DNA of 64,000 nt from Gammaproteobacteria bacterium (GTDB lineage Bacteria > Pseudomonadota > Gammaproteobacteria > Competibacterales > Competibacteraceae). This document shows, piece by piece, positions 8,353 to 16,045 of this stretch (positions are counted from its first letter, which is position 1; the number at the start of each line of letters is the position of its first letter). The stretch is taken from NCBI GenBank assembly GCA_024235095.1, contig JACKNC010000001.1, positions 2,856,501 to 2,920,500 of the forward strand, given 5' to 3'. Made by a program: the position numbers and the translations under genes. The notes beneath the pieces are model-generated. The model was not told the origin of the DNA, did no database searches, and saw only the letters and a list, made by a program, of their open reading frames with translations.

Positions 8353-9438
8353 TCAAAACAACTCTACGTCTCCTTCGTCCATGGATTCCTGCAAAACCGA
8401 TTTGCTTTTCTGGAAGACTGCGGACTGTCGGATTGACTGCAAATGATCATGAAGCTTAAAGAGCGCCGCCTGAAGATCCCCGCCGCCTTGCGCGGTTTTA
8501 GTGAAACTTGCCAGACGTTCGCGCAATTCCATTAAAGTTTTTTCCTGTTCGCCCAGCTCGCGTTCAGCGTGCGTCAACAACTGGCCTACGATATCCTCGA
8601 ATTGCAGAGACTGCACCGCTAATCCCACGCTGCGATCAATGCCTTGAGTAATCTCGGAAACCTGACTTAGATTCTGGGAGATATGCTCATTCATCACCGC
8701 CAGCTTGGCAAACAGCATATCGGAACTATCCCGGGCCTCATTGAGAGAATCCGTGTCGCGCGCGGCCATTTCGTTAACCACTTCCCGGGTTTCATGAACG
8801 ATTTTCTTGGATTTTTCGACCTGAACCCGAATCTGTTCGTTCAATTTCGCCGAATTTTGCGACAGATTACGCATCTCGGTGGCAACGACCTGAAAACCCC
8901 GCCCGGCCTCGCCCGAACGGGCCGCTTCGATAAAAGCGTTAAGGGACAACAAATTGGTTTGCTTGGTGATCATCTCGACGTTACTTAACAGGGAAAATGT
9001 CTGATTGACCACATCGGTCATCGCCTCCATTTTAGCGATCACCCCACTGCTCTGGGCGCTCACCTGAGCGAGCATGTCCATGAAACTTTGTAAAATAGTC
9101 GACATGCCATCGGCAATTTCCCGAACGCTGGCCCGATCGCTATGCTGCGATCCAGCGCCCTCTTCGGAGACCTCTTGAATCAGTGAAGCAACGACTTGTT
9201 GCTGGGCATGGGTTTGGGTGTTCAGACTATTAAAGCTATTACCCAACTTAACGACCGCATCGTTAATCAGCGTCTTGCCTCGATGAATGTCGTCATGCAC
9301 CTTGGTATCCTTCGTCGCCAGAATTTCCTGAACAGACAATAGGATATCGGTAACGACCTGAAGCAGGGATTCATCCGTGTTTGCAGGCATTCCACTCACT
9401 GGGCGCTTTCCTTTATCGGTCGCATGATCTATTAGCAC
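8353..9438 (-). CDS. Soluble methyl-accepting chemotaxis-like protein
   Basis: 361 residues with no transmembrane helix. The C-terminal half is an MCP signalling hairpin whose tip reads EAARSGEAGRGFQVVATEM (about 170-190), a variant of the canonical EAARAGEQGRGFAVVA. The protein ends in EGDVELF, a tail seen in chemotaxis proteins; CheD here also ends near VELFGD. It follows cheB downstream in the leftward chemotaxis block and probably senses an intracellular signal or acts as an adaptor. The start is uncertain: GTG at 9438 is used here, and an ATG at 9390 is also possible. Confidence 0.8.
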   Translation of the reverse strand: MLIDHATDKGKRPVSGMPANTDESLLQVVTDILLSVQEILATKDTKVHDDIHRGKTLINDAVVKLGNSFNSLNTQTHAQQQVVASLIQEVSEEGAGSQHSDRASVREIADGMSTILQSFMDMLAQVSAQSSGVIAKMEAMTDVVNQTFSLLSNVEMITKQTNLLSLNAFIEAARSGEAGRGFQVVATEMRNLSQNSAKLNEQIRVQVEKSKKIVHETREVVNEMAARDTDSLNEARDSSDMLFAKLAVMNEHISQNLSQVSEITQGIDRSVGLAVQSLQFEDIVGQLLTHAERELGEQEKTLMELRERLASFTKTAQGGGDLQAALFKLHDHLQSIRQSAVFQKSKSVLQESMDEGDVELF

Positions 9439-9460
9439 TATTCACCATTCACTACTTACT

Positions 9461-9552
9461 CAGGACTTTCGCTCGGATGGCTCTATACCACCGTATATGG
9501 TGGATTTCCTGGAAAGAACAACCATACATGTAGTGTGAAAGCGAAAGTCCTG
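9461..9552. mobile_element. Miniature inverted-repeat element (92 bp) with 5-bp target duplication
   Basis: CAGGACTTTCGCT at 9461-9473 is repeated inverted at 9540-9552 (13 of 13). TTACT directly flanks both ends (9456-9460 and 9553-9557), the mark of a transposition event. The interior has a small hairpin, CCACC/GGTGG at 9488-9492 and 9499-9503. No coding capacity. It lies between the MCP-like gene and cheB. Confidence 0.7.
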
Positions 9553-9573
9553 TTACTGTTCGCTACTCGCCGG

Positions 9574-10689
9574 TCACCGGCTATGTTCTTCCACCAACCG
9601 CATGATCTGGGCCGGGATGGCTTCCAGAGGCATGATTTTATCAACCCCGCCCAGTTTCACTGCTTGACCGGGCATTCCCCAGACCACGCTGGTTTGCTCA
9701 TCCTGAGCGATGGTCGGTGCTCCCGCTTCATGCATTTCCTTCAAACCTTGCGCTCCGTCATCACCCATGCCGGTCAAAATCACCCCGATGGCGTTCAGGC
9801 TCGCATGGGTAGCGACGGATCGGAACAAGACATCGACGCTCGGCCGGTGGCGATTGACCGGCGGGCCATCATTCAGTCGGCAGACATAGCGAGCGCCGTC
9901 GCGGAACAGGACCAAATGCCGATCGCCCGGCGCGATGTAGGCATGGCCCGGCATCACCTGCTGGCCATCCTGCGCCTCGCAAACCGATAGCGCCGAAACC
10001 GAATCCATGCGTCGGGCAAACGGCCCGCTGAAGGCTTCCGGAATGTGCTGGGTAATAACGACTCCCGGACATTGCTGCGGTAAACGAATTAAGACTTCCT
10101 TGATAGCTTCGGTACCGCCCGTTGAGGCGCCGATGGCAATAATGCAGTCGGTCGTTTTGAAAGTCCGCCGCTTTTGACTGTCCCGTTGCATAATTACATC
10201 AGCGGAGTATTTTTCAGGCACCGCTGCAAGTCGGCCCGCCGCCGCCGCAGGTTCCACCGGAGCCGACCGCCGCTCCTGAACCTTGGCCCGCGTCGCCATG
10301 CGCACTTTCTCGCGAATCTCCAAGGCATAATCATCCAGCGCATGCGCGACATCCACCTTGGGTTTAGTGACGAAATCAACCGCGCCCAGCTCCAACGCCT
10401 GGAGGGTGACCGCCGCGCCGTTCTCGGTCAACGATGATACCATGACCACCGGCATGGGTCGCAGCCGCATGAGGTTGCTCAGAAACGTCAAGCCATCCAT
10501 GCGCGGCATTTCCACATCCAGAGTCAGCACATCAGGATTGAGTTTTTTGATTTTCTCGCGGGCTGCATAGGGATCTGTCGCAGAACCCACGACTTCGATA
10601 CCTGGGTCGCGGCTGAGAATCTCCGTCAGAATTTGACGCACCAAGGCCGAGTCGTCAACGATTAATACTTTAATTTTATTGCCCGGCAT
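9574..10689 (-). CDS. cheB: Protein-glutamate methylesterase/glutaminase CheB
   Basis: 371 residues. A receiver domain with phospho-acceptor D58 (LTLDVEMPRMDG) precedes a methylesterase domain with AIGASTGG (serine), ITQHIPEAFSG (histidine) and MGDDG (aspartate). It removes methyl groups from MCP glutamates for adaptation. The start at 10689 is chosen because residue 1 leads straight into the receiver (KIKVLIVDDSA) and CGGAGAC lies just upstream inside the end of cheD. Four bases separate it from cheD. Confidence 0.96.
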   Translation of the reverse strand: MPGNKIKVLIVDDSALVRQILTEILSRDPGIEVVGSATDPYAAREKIKKLNPDVLTLDVEMPRMDGLTFLSNLMRLRPMPVVMVSSLTENGAAVTLQALELGAVDFVTKPKVDVAHALDDYALEIREKVRMATRAKVQERRSAPVEPAAAAGRLAAVPEKYSADVIMQRDSQKRRTFKTTDCIIAIGASTGGTEAIKEVLIRLPQQCPGVVITQHIPEAFSGPFARRMDSVSALSVCEAQDGQQVMPGHAYIAPGDRHLVLFRDGARYVCRLNDGPPVNRHRPSVDVLFRSVATHASLNAIGVILTGMGDDGAQGLKEMHEAGAPTIAQDEQTSVVWGMPGQAVKLGGVDKIMPLEAIPAQIMRLVEEHSR

Positions 10690-10693
10690 ACGC

Positions 10694-11356
10694 TTAGTCT
10701 CCGAACAGTTCGACCTCGCCGCCTTCGGTCGCTTCCCGGCGCAGATCGGCAAGATAGGCGCTTTCCTGTTGAACAATGGTTTCATTGCGAACGTTGCGCA
10801 ATTTTTTGAGCAGCACCTTGCCGGTCGCCGGAAAATACGCCATGCGGCGCGGGTAGTCGCCGCCGACATCCTCGGCGGCAATCTTCAAACCCTCGGTACG
10901 CAAATAGGCGCGCACAAAGCGGATGTTTTGCTGCCCCACATCGGCCATGCCGCCCATGATCCGTCCGCCGCCGAAAATTTTGACCTCCAGGTTCTCGCGT
11001 CGCCCGCCATATTTCAAAATGCTATTAATCAGGCGCTCCATTGCATAACTGCCATAGGCCGCGTCAGCATCCAGGCCATGCGTTGCAGTTTTATTGTTTC
11101 GCTCGGCTTTTTCTGCTGGCAGCATGAAATGGTTCATGCCGCCAATCCCGGTTGCGGCGTCGCGGACGCAGGCGGATACACAGGAACCCAGCACCGTGGT
11201 AATCATCTCGTGGCAATGCGTGACATAACATTCCCCCGCCAGAATACGGACAACTTCGACGCTCTGAATCGGATCCCAGTAACTTTTCATGTGCTGGAAT
11301 TCCGGCAAACGAAGGTGTTTCACTGGACGGGAAGGACTTTTTAAAGCTGGCGCCAT
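10694..11356 (-). CDS. cheD: Chemoreceptor glutamine deamidase CheD
   Basis: 220 residues from the ATG at 11356. The catalytic cysteine is in TVLGSCVSACVRD and the histidine in GGMNHFMLP, the CheD signature. It deamidates selected glutamines on MCPs so they can be methylated. The upstream extension of the frame is poor sequence and is left out. The C-terminus ends in GGEVELFGD. It sits between cheR and cheB in the operon. Confidence 0.95.
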   Translation of the reverse strand: MAPALKSPSRPVKHLRLPEFQHMKSYWDPIQSVEVVRILAGECYVTHCHEMITTVLGSCVSACVRDAATGIGGMNHFMLPAEKAERNNKTATHGLDADAAYGSYAMERLINSILKYGGRRENLEVKIFGGGRIMGGMADVGQQNIRFVRAYLRTEGLKIAAEDVGGDYPRRMAYFPATGKVLLKKLRNVRNETIVQQESAYLADLRREATEGGEVELFGD

Positions 11357-11378
11357 GCTATTAATCTCTATATTTATT

Positions 11379-12215
11379 TTAAAGACAGCGCTGATAAATG
11401 GTCTTGCCCAGCGGAACGAAACGCTCGGTGACCTTGAACAGCGATTCAGAGTGGCCAACAAACAGATGACCACGCTCAACCAGGATATCAGCGTAGCGCT
11501 CGAAGAGGACTGCCTGTGTTGCTTTATCGAAATAAATCACGACATTACGACAGAAAATCAGGTCAAAAGGACCACGCATCGGCCAATCATTCATCAGATT
11601 TAACTGCCGGAAAGTAATCAGATCGCGCAGTGCCGGCGCGACCCGCACCCAACCCGCCTGAGCATTTCGTCCTTTCTGGAACCAACGCCGCAAACGCGAT
11701 TCGCTGAGATCTTTGACGCGGCTCCACTCATAGATACCGCGTTCGGCAGTGGCCAGCACATTGGAATCCAGGTCGGTCGCCAGAATTTTGGCATCCCAGC
11801 CAACGTTGGGCAGCACTTCGCGCAGCACAATCGCGATGGAATAGGGTTCTTCCCCGGTTGAACAACCGGCGGACCAGATGCGGATGCGCCGGTTGTTCAA
11901 ACCCCGTGAGCGCATTAGCGCGGGTAACAGTTCATTCGCAAGAAATTCGAAGTGATGCGGCTCCCGGAAGAAGGAGGTCAGGTTCGTCGTCAGGGCATTG
12001 ACGAATTCACGGAGTTCGTCTTCATCGTCGCCGGGTTCCAGATAATCGCAATAGTCCGCGAAACGCCGAAAACCCCGTTGGCGCAACCGCCGCGACAGCC
12101 GGCTATACACCAGTTCGCGCTTGCCGTCCGCCAACGAGATACCTGCTACCTGGTTAATAATGCGTCGAATGCGCTGAAAATCCTGATCGGAAAATTCAAA
12201 TTCACTGCCCGCCAT
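11379..12215 (-). CDS. cheR: Chemotaxis protein methyltransferase CheR
   Basis: 278 residues. An N-terminal helical domain (about 1-80) is followed by the SAM-binding core, with TSFFREPHHFEFL, RIWSAGCSTGEEPYSIA and FDLIFCRNVVIYF. It methylates MCP glutamates, opposing CheB. The two membrane MCPs in this window end in a tethering-type pentapeptide EWEEF, consistent with docking of CheR or CheB. It is separated from cheW by a repeat-filled gap. Confidence 0.96.
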   Translation of the reverse strand: MAGSEFEFSDQDFQRIRRIINQVAGISLADGKRELVYSRLSRRLRQRGFRRFADYCDYLEPGDDEDELREFVNALTTNLTSFFREPHHFEFLANELLPALMRSRGLNNRRIRIWSAGCSTGEEPYSIAIVLREVLPNVGWDAKILATDLDSNVLATAERGIYEWSRVKDLSESRLRRWFQKGRNAQAGWVRVAPALRDLITFRQLNLMNDWPMRGPFDLIFCRNVVIYFDKATQAVLFERYADILVERGHLFVGHSESLFKVTERFVPLGKTIYQRCL

Positions 12216-12247
12216 GACGGATTACCCGCCGCAACTCTGCCAGGGAC

Positions 12248-12365
12248 GTAACCGTCCAGTCCCCCCCTCTGGCAAAGGGGGGTGAGGGGGGATTTTGGCC
12301 CTATCGCCCGTGCGAAATCCCTCCCAGCCCCCCTTTTTCAAAGGGGGGAGGTGAACGCTTACCCA
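12248..12365. repeat. Two C-run/G-run palindromes in inverted arrangement between cheR and cheW
   Basis: The first copy reads GTAACCGTCC..., CCCCCCCTCTGGCAAAGGGGGG, then a G-rich tail. The second, around 12327-12362, is CCCCCC-TTTTTCAAA-GGGGGG followed by AGGTGAACGCTTAC. The outer ends are inverted to each other (GTAACCGT and ACGCTTAC). These hairpins lie inside the transcribed che operon and may attenuate or stabilise the mRNA (inference). Confidence 0.75.
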
Positions 12366-12369
12366 GGGA

Positions 12370-12942
12370 CTACGCATGGGCCAGCACCTGGGAACTACTG
12401 CTCCGAACCGTTTCCAGAGAAAACATTTCTTCAACACTCAACAGTCGATCAACGTCCAGCAACATGACCATGCCCGAATCCAGCGCGACCAATCCATTGA
12501 TAAACTCGGTGCTGACCGCCGAGCCGAAGTTCGGCGCTTCCTTGATGTCAGCGGCATTATTAATGTTCAAAACATCCGACACCCCATCGACTACCATGCC
12601 GATGATCCGGTCACCCTGTTCCGCATGCACGGTGACCACGATAACCACCGTCGTCTTGGTGTATTCCACAGATTCCAGCCCGAACCGCAGGCGCAAATCA
12701 ACTACAGGGACGATGGCGCCCCGCAAATTCATGACCCCCCGCACGAAGACCGGCGCATTAGGCACCTTGGTGACGGGCACCCAGCCGCGAATTTCCTGAA
12801 CCTTCAGGATATCGACGCCATAGGATTCGCCCGCCAAATTGAAGGTCAGATATTGCAGGTTTTCCACGACAGCTTCACGTTGAGAGCTGCGCTTCCCCGC
12901 AGGGGCCAAATCGGTCGTTCTCGTTTCCATGATTCGCCTCAT
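12370..12942 (-). CDS. cheW: Chemotaxis coupling protein CheW
   Basis: 190 residues, a single CheW domain (YLTFNLAGESYGVDILKVQE, NLRGAIVPVVDLR, DGVSDVL). It links MCP tips to CheA. The ATG at 12942 overlaps the cheA stop as TGATG, suggesting translational coupling; an ATG at 12930 with AGGCGA upstream is an equally good start. Confidence 0.94.
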   Translation of the reverse strand: MRRIMETRTTDLAPAGKRSSQREAVVENLQYLTFNLAGESYGVDILKVQEIRGWVPVTKVPNAPVFVRGVMNLRGAIVPVVDLRLRFGLESVEYTKTTVVIVVTVHAEQGDRIIGMVVDGVSDVLNINNAADIKEAPNFGSAVSTEFINGLVALDSGMVMLLDVDRLLSVEEMFSLETVRSSSSQVLAHA

Positions 12943-15026
12943 CAGATTACATGATTGATCCGGATCAAACCGGAAATATCGAGAATCAGTCCCACCCGAC
13001 CATCGCCCAGGATCGTTGCGCCCGCGACGCCAGGTACCCGGCGGAAATTCTTCTCCAGGGATTTAATGGATATCTGTTGCTGACCCAGCAGGTCATCCAC
13101 GAACAGCCCGACCTGTCGACCATCAGCCTCCACGACGACCAGCAGACCCTTCTCGAGATCGGTTTGTGCGCCTTGCGCGCCGAACAGTTCGTACAAACGC
13201 AGGATCGGCAGGTGCTGGCCCCGAAAGTGAAACACTTCATTCTTCCCAGCCAGTCGGTTGACCATGTCAGCGCGAGCCTGCACCGATTCGATAATCGACA
13301 GCAGGGGAATGATGTAACAATCCTGGCCGATCGTGACCAACTGACCGTCAAGAATTGCCAGGGTCAATGGCAGACAGATGGTGATCTTCGTACCGCGTCC
13401 TGCTTCGCTGGCCACCTGGATATTGCCGCCGACATCCTGGATGTTGCGACGCACTACATCCATGCCAACGCCGCGCCCGGATACATCGCTGATTTGTTTG
13501 GCGGTGGACAGACCGGGATGAAAAATCAGCTCATAAATTTGCTCATCGCTGTACTCTTCGCCCGGTTTCAGCAGACCATTTTCCAATCCTTTGCGCAGCA
13601 GCGCCTCGCGATCCAGGCCCCGGCCATCATCGGCGATCTCAATGAAAATGCTACCGCTTTTGTGGTAGGCGTCGAGCATGATGTTACCGGTTTCCGGCTT
13701 GCCGCGCTCCAGCCGTTCCGCAGGGGGTTCCAGACCATGATCCAGGCTGTTGCGCACCAGATGAACCAGCGGATCGCCAATCTTTTCGATGACCGTCTTG
13801 TCAATTTCAGTCTGTTCGCCGTTCATCAGTAGTTCGACCTGCTTGCCCAGCTTGCCGCTGATGTCATGCACCATGCGCGGAAAGCGACTGAACACGGAAC
13901 TGACTGGCAACATGCGGATGCGCATGACATGTTCTTGCAAATCCCGGGTGTTGCGATCCAGTTGATCAAGGGCCTCGTGCAATTTGTCCAGGCGGCTCAT
14001 CTCAAAATCCGTGCCGAGCGCGCTTAGCATGGATTGCGTTGTGACCAGTTCGCCCACCAGATTGATGACGGCGTCGACCTTGTCAATGCTGACCCGAATG
14101 GAGCCGCTGTCCGCGGCGGCGACGCTGGCCCGGCGTTCGCCTTTGCGTCGGTCGCCGCTGGTGCGCCGTTCGAGTACGAGCTCGCCTTGCTGGGCTTCTT
14201 CAGAGGGGGCTTTAGCAGTAGCTTCAGGCGCACCTGTGCGGGTAGATTCCTGGACTTCAGGCGCGGTAGGCGGAACCGACCCGGTCAGCGGTTCGATGCG
14301 CAAATCGCATTCGTCCTCGACCCAGGCAAATACTTCCGCCACGGCTTCCTGGGATTGAGCGCCGCGTAATTCGAGCTGCCAGGACAGATAACAGTCTTCG
14401 GGATTCATCTCCGCCAGGCGCGGCAGCCGACTGCAATCGGCTCGAACGGTTAATGCGCCCAGCGTCGACAATTCACGAAAAATGCGCACCGGATCATTGC
14501 CGCTGTGCATCAACTGCGTATGAGGGACAAATTCGATCCGCCAGTCGCCGATTTTAGGAGCAGAGGGGGAAGGCGAGGATGGCAGCGGCGATTGTTTGGC
14601 CTTCGCTGCGCTATTCGTTGCCGTTTCACGCGCTTCATTCTGCTCCAGCAACTTCAGCAGGCGAATCCGTAGTTCCTCCACCTGGTCGTTATCGATGTCT
14701 ACCTGCTCGCGCAGCGAGACCAGCATCTCCCGCAGGCAATCCACGGATTCAAGCAGGGTATTAACGGCTTCGACGGTCACATCCAGGCGACCTTCGCGCA
14801 TTTTGTCGAGCAGAGTTTCCATGGCGTGGGTGAAGTCTGTTACTTCACTAAAGCCGAAGGTGCCGCTGCCCCCCTTGATCGAGTGAGCAGCCCGGAAGAT
14901 TGTGTTGATCTGTTCCAGGTCTGCCGCGCCGGGCGACAGGGCCAGCAAGCCCGCCTCCATCACATCCAGTCCTTCGAGACTCTCGTCAAAGAAGGTTTGG
15001 ACGAACTGCCCGATATCAATGGCCAT
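12942..15026 (-). CDS. cheA: Chemotaxis histidine kinase CheA
   Basis: 694 residues. The P1 Hpt domain holds H48 in FRAAHSIKGG; a linker/P2-like region follows; P3 dimerisation is near 305-370; the P4 ATPase shows LVRNSLDHGLE (N box), IADDGRGLD and SGRGVGMDVV; the P5 CheW-like domain is C-terminal (about 555-690). It autophosphorylates and passes phosphate to CheY and CheB. cheY ends 6 bases upstream, so cheY-cheA-cheW are tightly linked. Confidence 0.97.
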   Translation of the reverse strand: MAIDIGQFVQTFFDESLEGLDVMEAGLLALSPGAADLEQINTIFRAAHSIKGGSGTFGFSEVTDFTHAMETLLDKMREGRLDVTVEAVNTLLESVDCLREMLVSLREQVDIDNDQVEELRIRLLKLLEQNEARETATNSAAKAKQSPLPSSPSPSAPKIGDWRIEFVPHTQLMHSGNDPVRIFRELSTLGALTVRADCSRLPRLAEMNPEDCYLSWQLELRGAQSQEAVAEVFAWVEDECDLRIEPLTGSVPPTAPEVQESTRTGAPEATAKAPSEEAQQGELVLERRTSGDRRKGERRASVAAADSGSIRVSIDKVDAVINLVGELVTTQSMLSALGTDFEMSRLDKLHEALDQLDRNTRDLQEHVMRIRMLPVSSVFSRFPRMVHDISGKLGKQVELLMNGEQTEIDKTVIEKIGDPLVHLVRNSLDHGLEPPAERLERGKPETGNIMLDAYHKSGSIFIEIADDGRGLDREALLRKGLENGLLKPGEEYSDEQIYELIFHPGLSTAKQISDVSGRGVGMDVVRRNIQDVGGNIQVASEAGRGTKITICLPLTLAILDGQLVTIGQDCYIIPLLSIIESVQARADMVNRLAGKNEVFHFRGQHLPILRLYELFGAQGAQTDLEKGLLVVVEADGRQVGLFVDDLLGQQQISIKSLEKNFRRVPGVAGATILGDGRVGLILDISGLIRINHVI

Positions 15027-15032
15027 GGGCGC

Positions 15033-15395
15033 TTATCCCAGTACTTTGTTAACAGTCGCCAGCAGTTTTTCCGGATTAAACGGTTTGACGATCCAACCGG
15101 TAGCGCCCGCGCCCTTGCCTTCGGTTTTCTTCTCGGCAGTGGATTCGGTGGTCAGCGTCAGGATCGGGGTAAATTTGTAGGCGGGCAACGCGCGCAATTC
15201 CTTGATCAGGGTAATGCCATCCATGTTAGGCATATTCACGTCGGTGATCACCAGGTCGGCTGGAGCGCCCTGGGCAATGTTCAGGGCTACCTGACCGTCT
15301 TCAGCCACCATCACCTGATGGCCGGCTTCCTTGAGGGTAAATTCCACCATTTGTCGCATGGATGCGGAATCGTCTACGATCAATATTGTCGCCAT
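15033..15395 (-). CDS. cheY: Chemotaxis response regulator CheY
   Basis: A single receiver domain of about 120 residues. The acid pocket is D8-D9, the phospho-acceptor D52 (LVITDVNMPNMDG), and the conserved lysine is in GWIVKPF. The ATG at 15395 follows GGAG; a TTG two codons earlier is unlikely. It is the first of the tightly spaced cheY-cheA-cheW genes and is predicted to signal to the motor or to another output. Confidence 0.96.
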   Translation of the reverse strand: MATILIVDDSASMRQMVEFTLKEAGHQVMVAEDGQVALNIAQGAPADLVITDVNMPNMDGITLIKELRALPAYKFTPILTLTTESTAEKKTEGKGAGATGWIVKPFNPEKLLATVNKVLG

Positions 15396-15502
15396 TAGCA
15401 AAATCTCCGTCGACCTAGAAGCTATACAGAAAAACCACTCATCACTGCGGGAGCCGGCTTACCGGCGATAGCCCTGTTTATTTGTTGCTCACAAACGAGT
15501 TG

Positions 15503-15778
15503 CTACACCTCGCCGAGTTTCAGTTGATCAACCAGTCCCAGCAACCGCGCGCTTTCCACCAGTGGGGGCGAAGGATTACGCCAACACACCGACAAACCCA
15601 GTGACTGAGCTTCATTCATCAGGCTCAAAAATAACTGTAGCACTGCCGCGTGAACTTTGCGCACTTCCTGACCATCGATTTCAAGAGGCTCCCCTACCTG
15701 CAAGGCGCTCAACAATTGCTGATGCAAGGCGCTGGCAGCAGCGATATCCAATTCAGCCTGACATTCAATGGTTGTCAT
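15503..15778 (-). CDS. STAS-domain protein
   Basis: 91 residues forming one STAS fold (anti-sigma-factor-antagonist-like). The usual (D/S)-S/T-A-x-x-Q-L motif appears as KVHAAVLQLF, so the phosphorylatable serine/threonine of regulated STAS proteins seems absent. Such short STAS proteins often sit at the head of che operons. It lies about 100 bases upstream of cheY in the same direction. Confidence 0.75.
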   Translation of the reverse strand: MTTIECQAELDIAAASALHQQLLSALQVGEPLEIDGQEVRKVHAAVLQLFLSLMNEAQSLGLSVCWRNPSPPLVESARLLGLVDQLKLGEV

Positions 15779-15890
15779 GATGGATTCCTTACTCTCTCTC
15801 TGTGGCGCAGGGCTGTTAATTGCTTTATAGCTGCGTAAGGCGAGTTAAGACGCCAGTCCGTAACCCGCCAGTTTGCTCAACTTCGACTGT

Positions 15891-15917
15891 GACGGGTTAC
15901 GCTACGCTAACCCGCCC
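15891..15917. repeat. Palindromic GGGTTA...TAACCC element
   Basis: GGGTTA-CGCTACGC-TAACCC forms a short hairpin, with a further partial copy (GTAACCCGCC) about 35 bases upstream. Related GGGTTACGC palindromes are scattered in many proteobacterial genomes. It lies upstream of the STAS gene. Confidence 0.5.
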
Positions 15918-15958
15918 TACCCATCGGATCAGTAGAACTTAACAGCACTGTTCCAAAT

Positions 15959-16030
15959 GTAAGCGTTCACCTCCCCCCTTTTGCTAAAGGGGGGAACTTA
16001 TGATTCAAAATTTATTGAGAAACGGTATTA
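15959..16030. repeat. Full-length copy of the C-run/G-run palindromic repeat
   Basis: The order is GTAAGCGTTCACCT, then CCCCCC-TTTTGCTAAA-GGGGGG, then AACTTATGATTCAAAATTTA and TTGAGAAACGGTAT. The second flank is shared with the copy at 25778-25830, so the unit is larger than the palindrome (about 70 bp). Confidence 0.8.
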
Positions 16031-16045
16031 CTTTTCGCACAACCT

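Noticed and set aside
12376..12954. 192-aa frame opposite cheW
   Set aside because: Antisense shadow of cheW, histidine/glutamine-rich as expected from reverse-frame reading of GC-rich genes.
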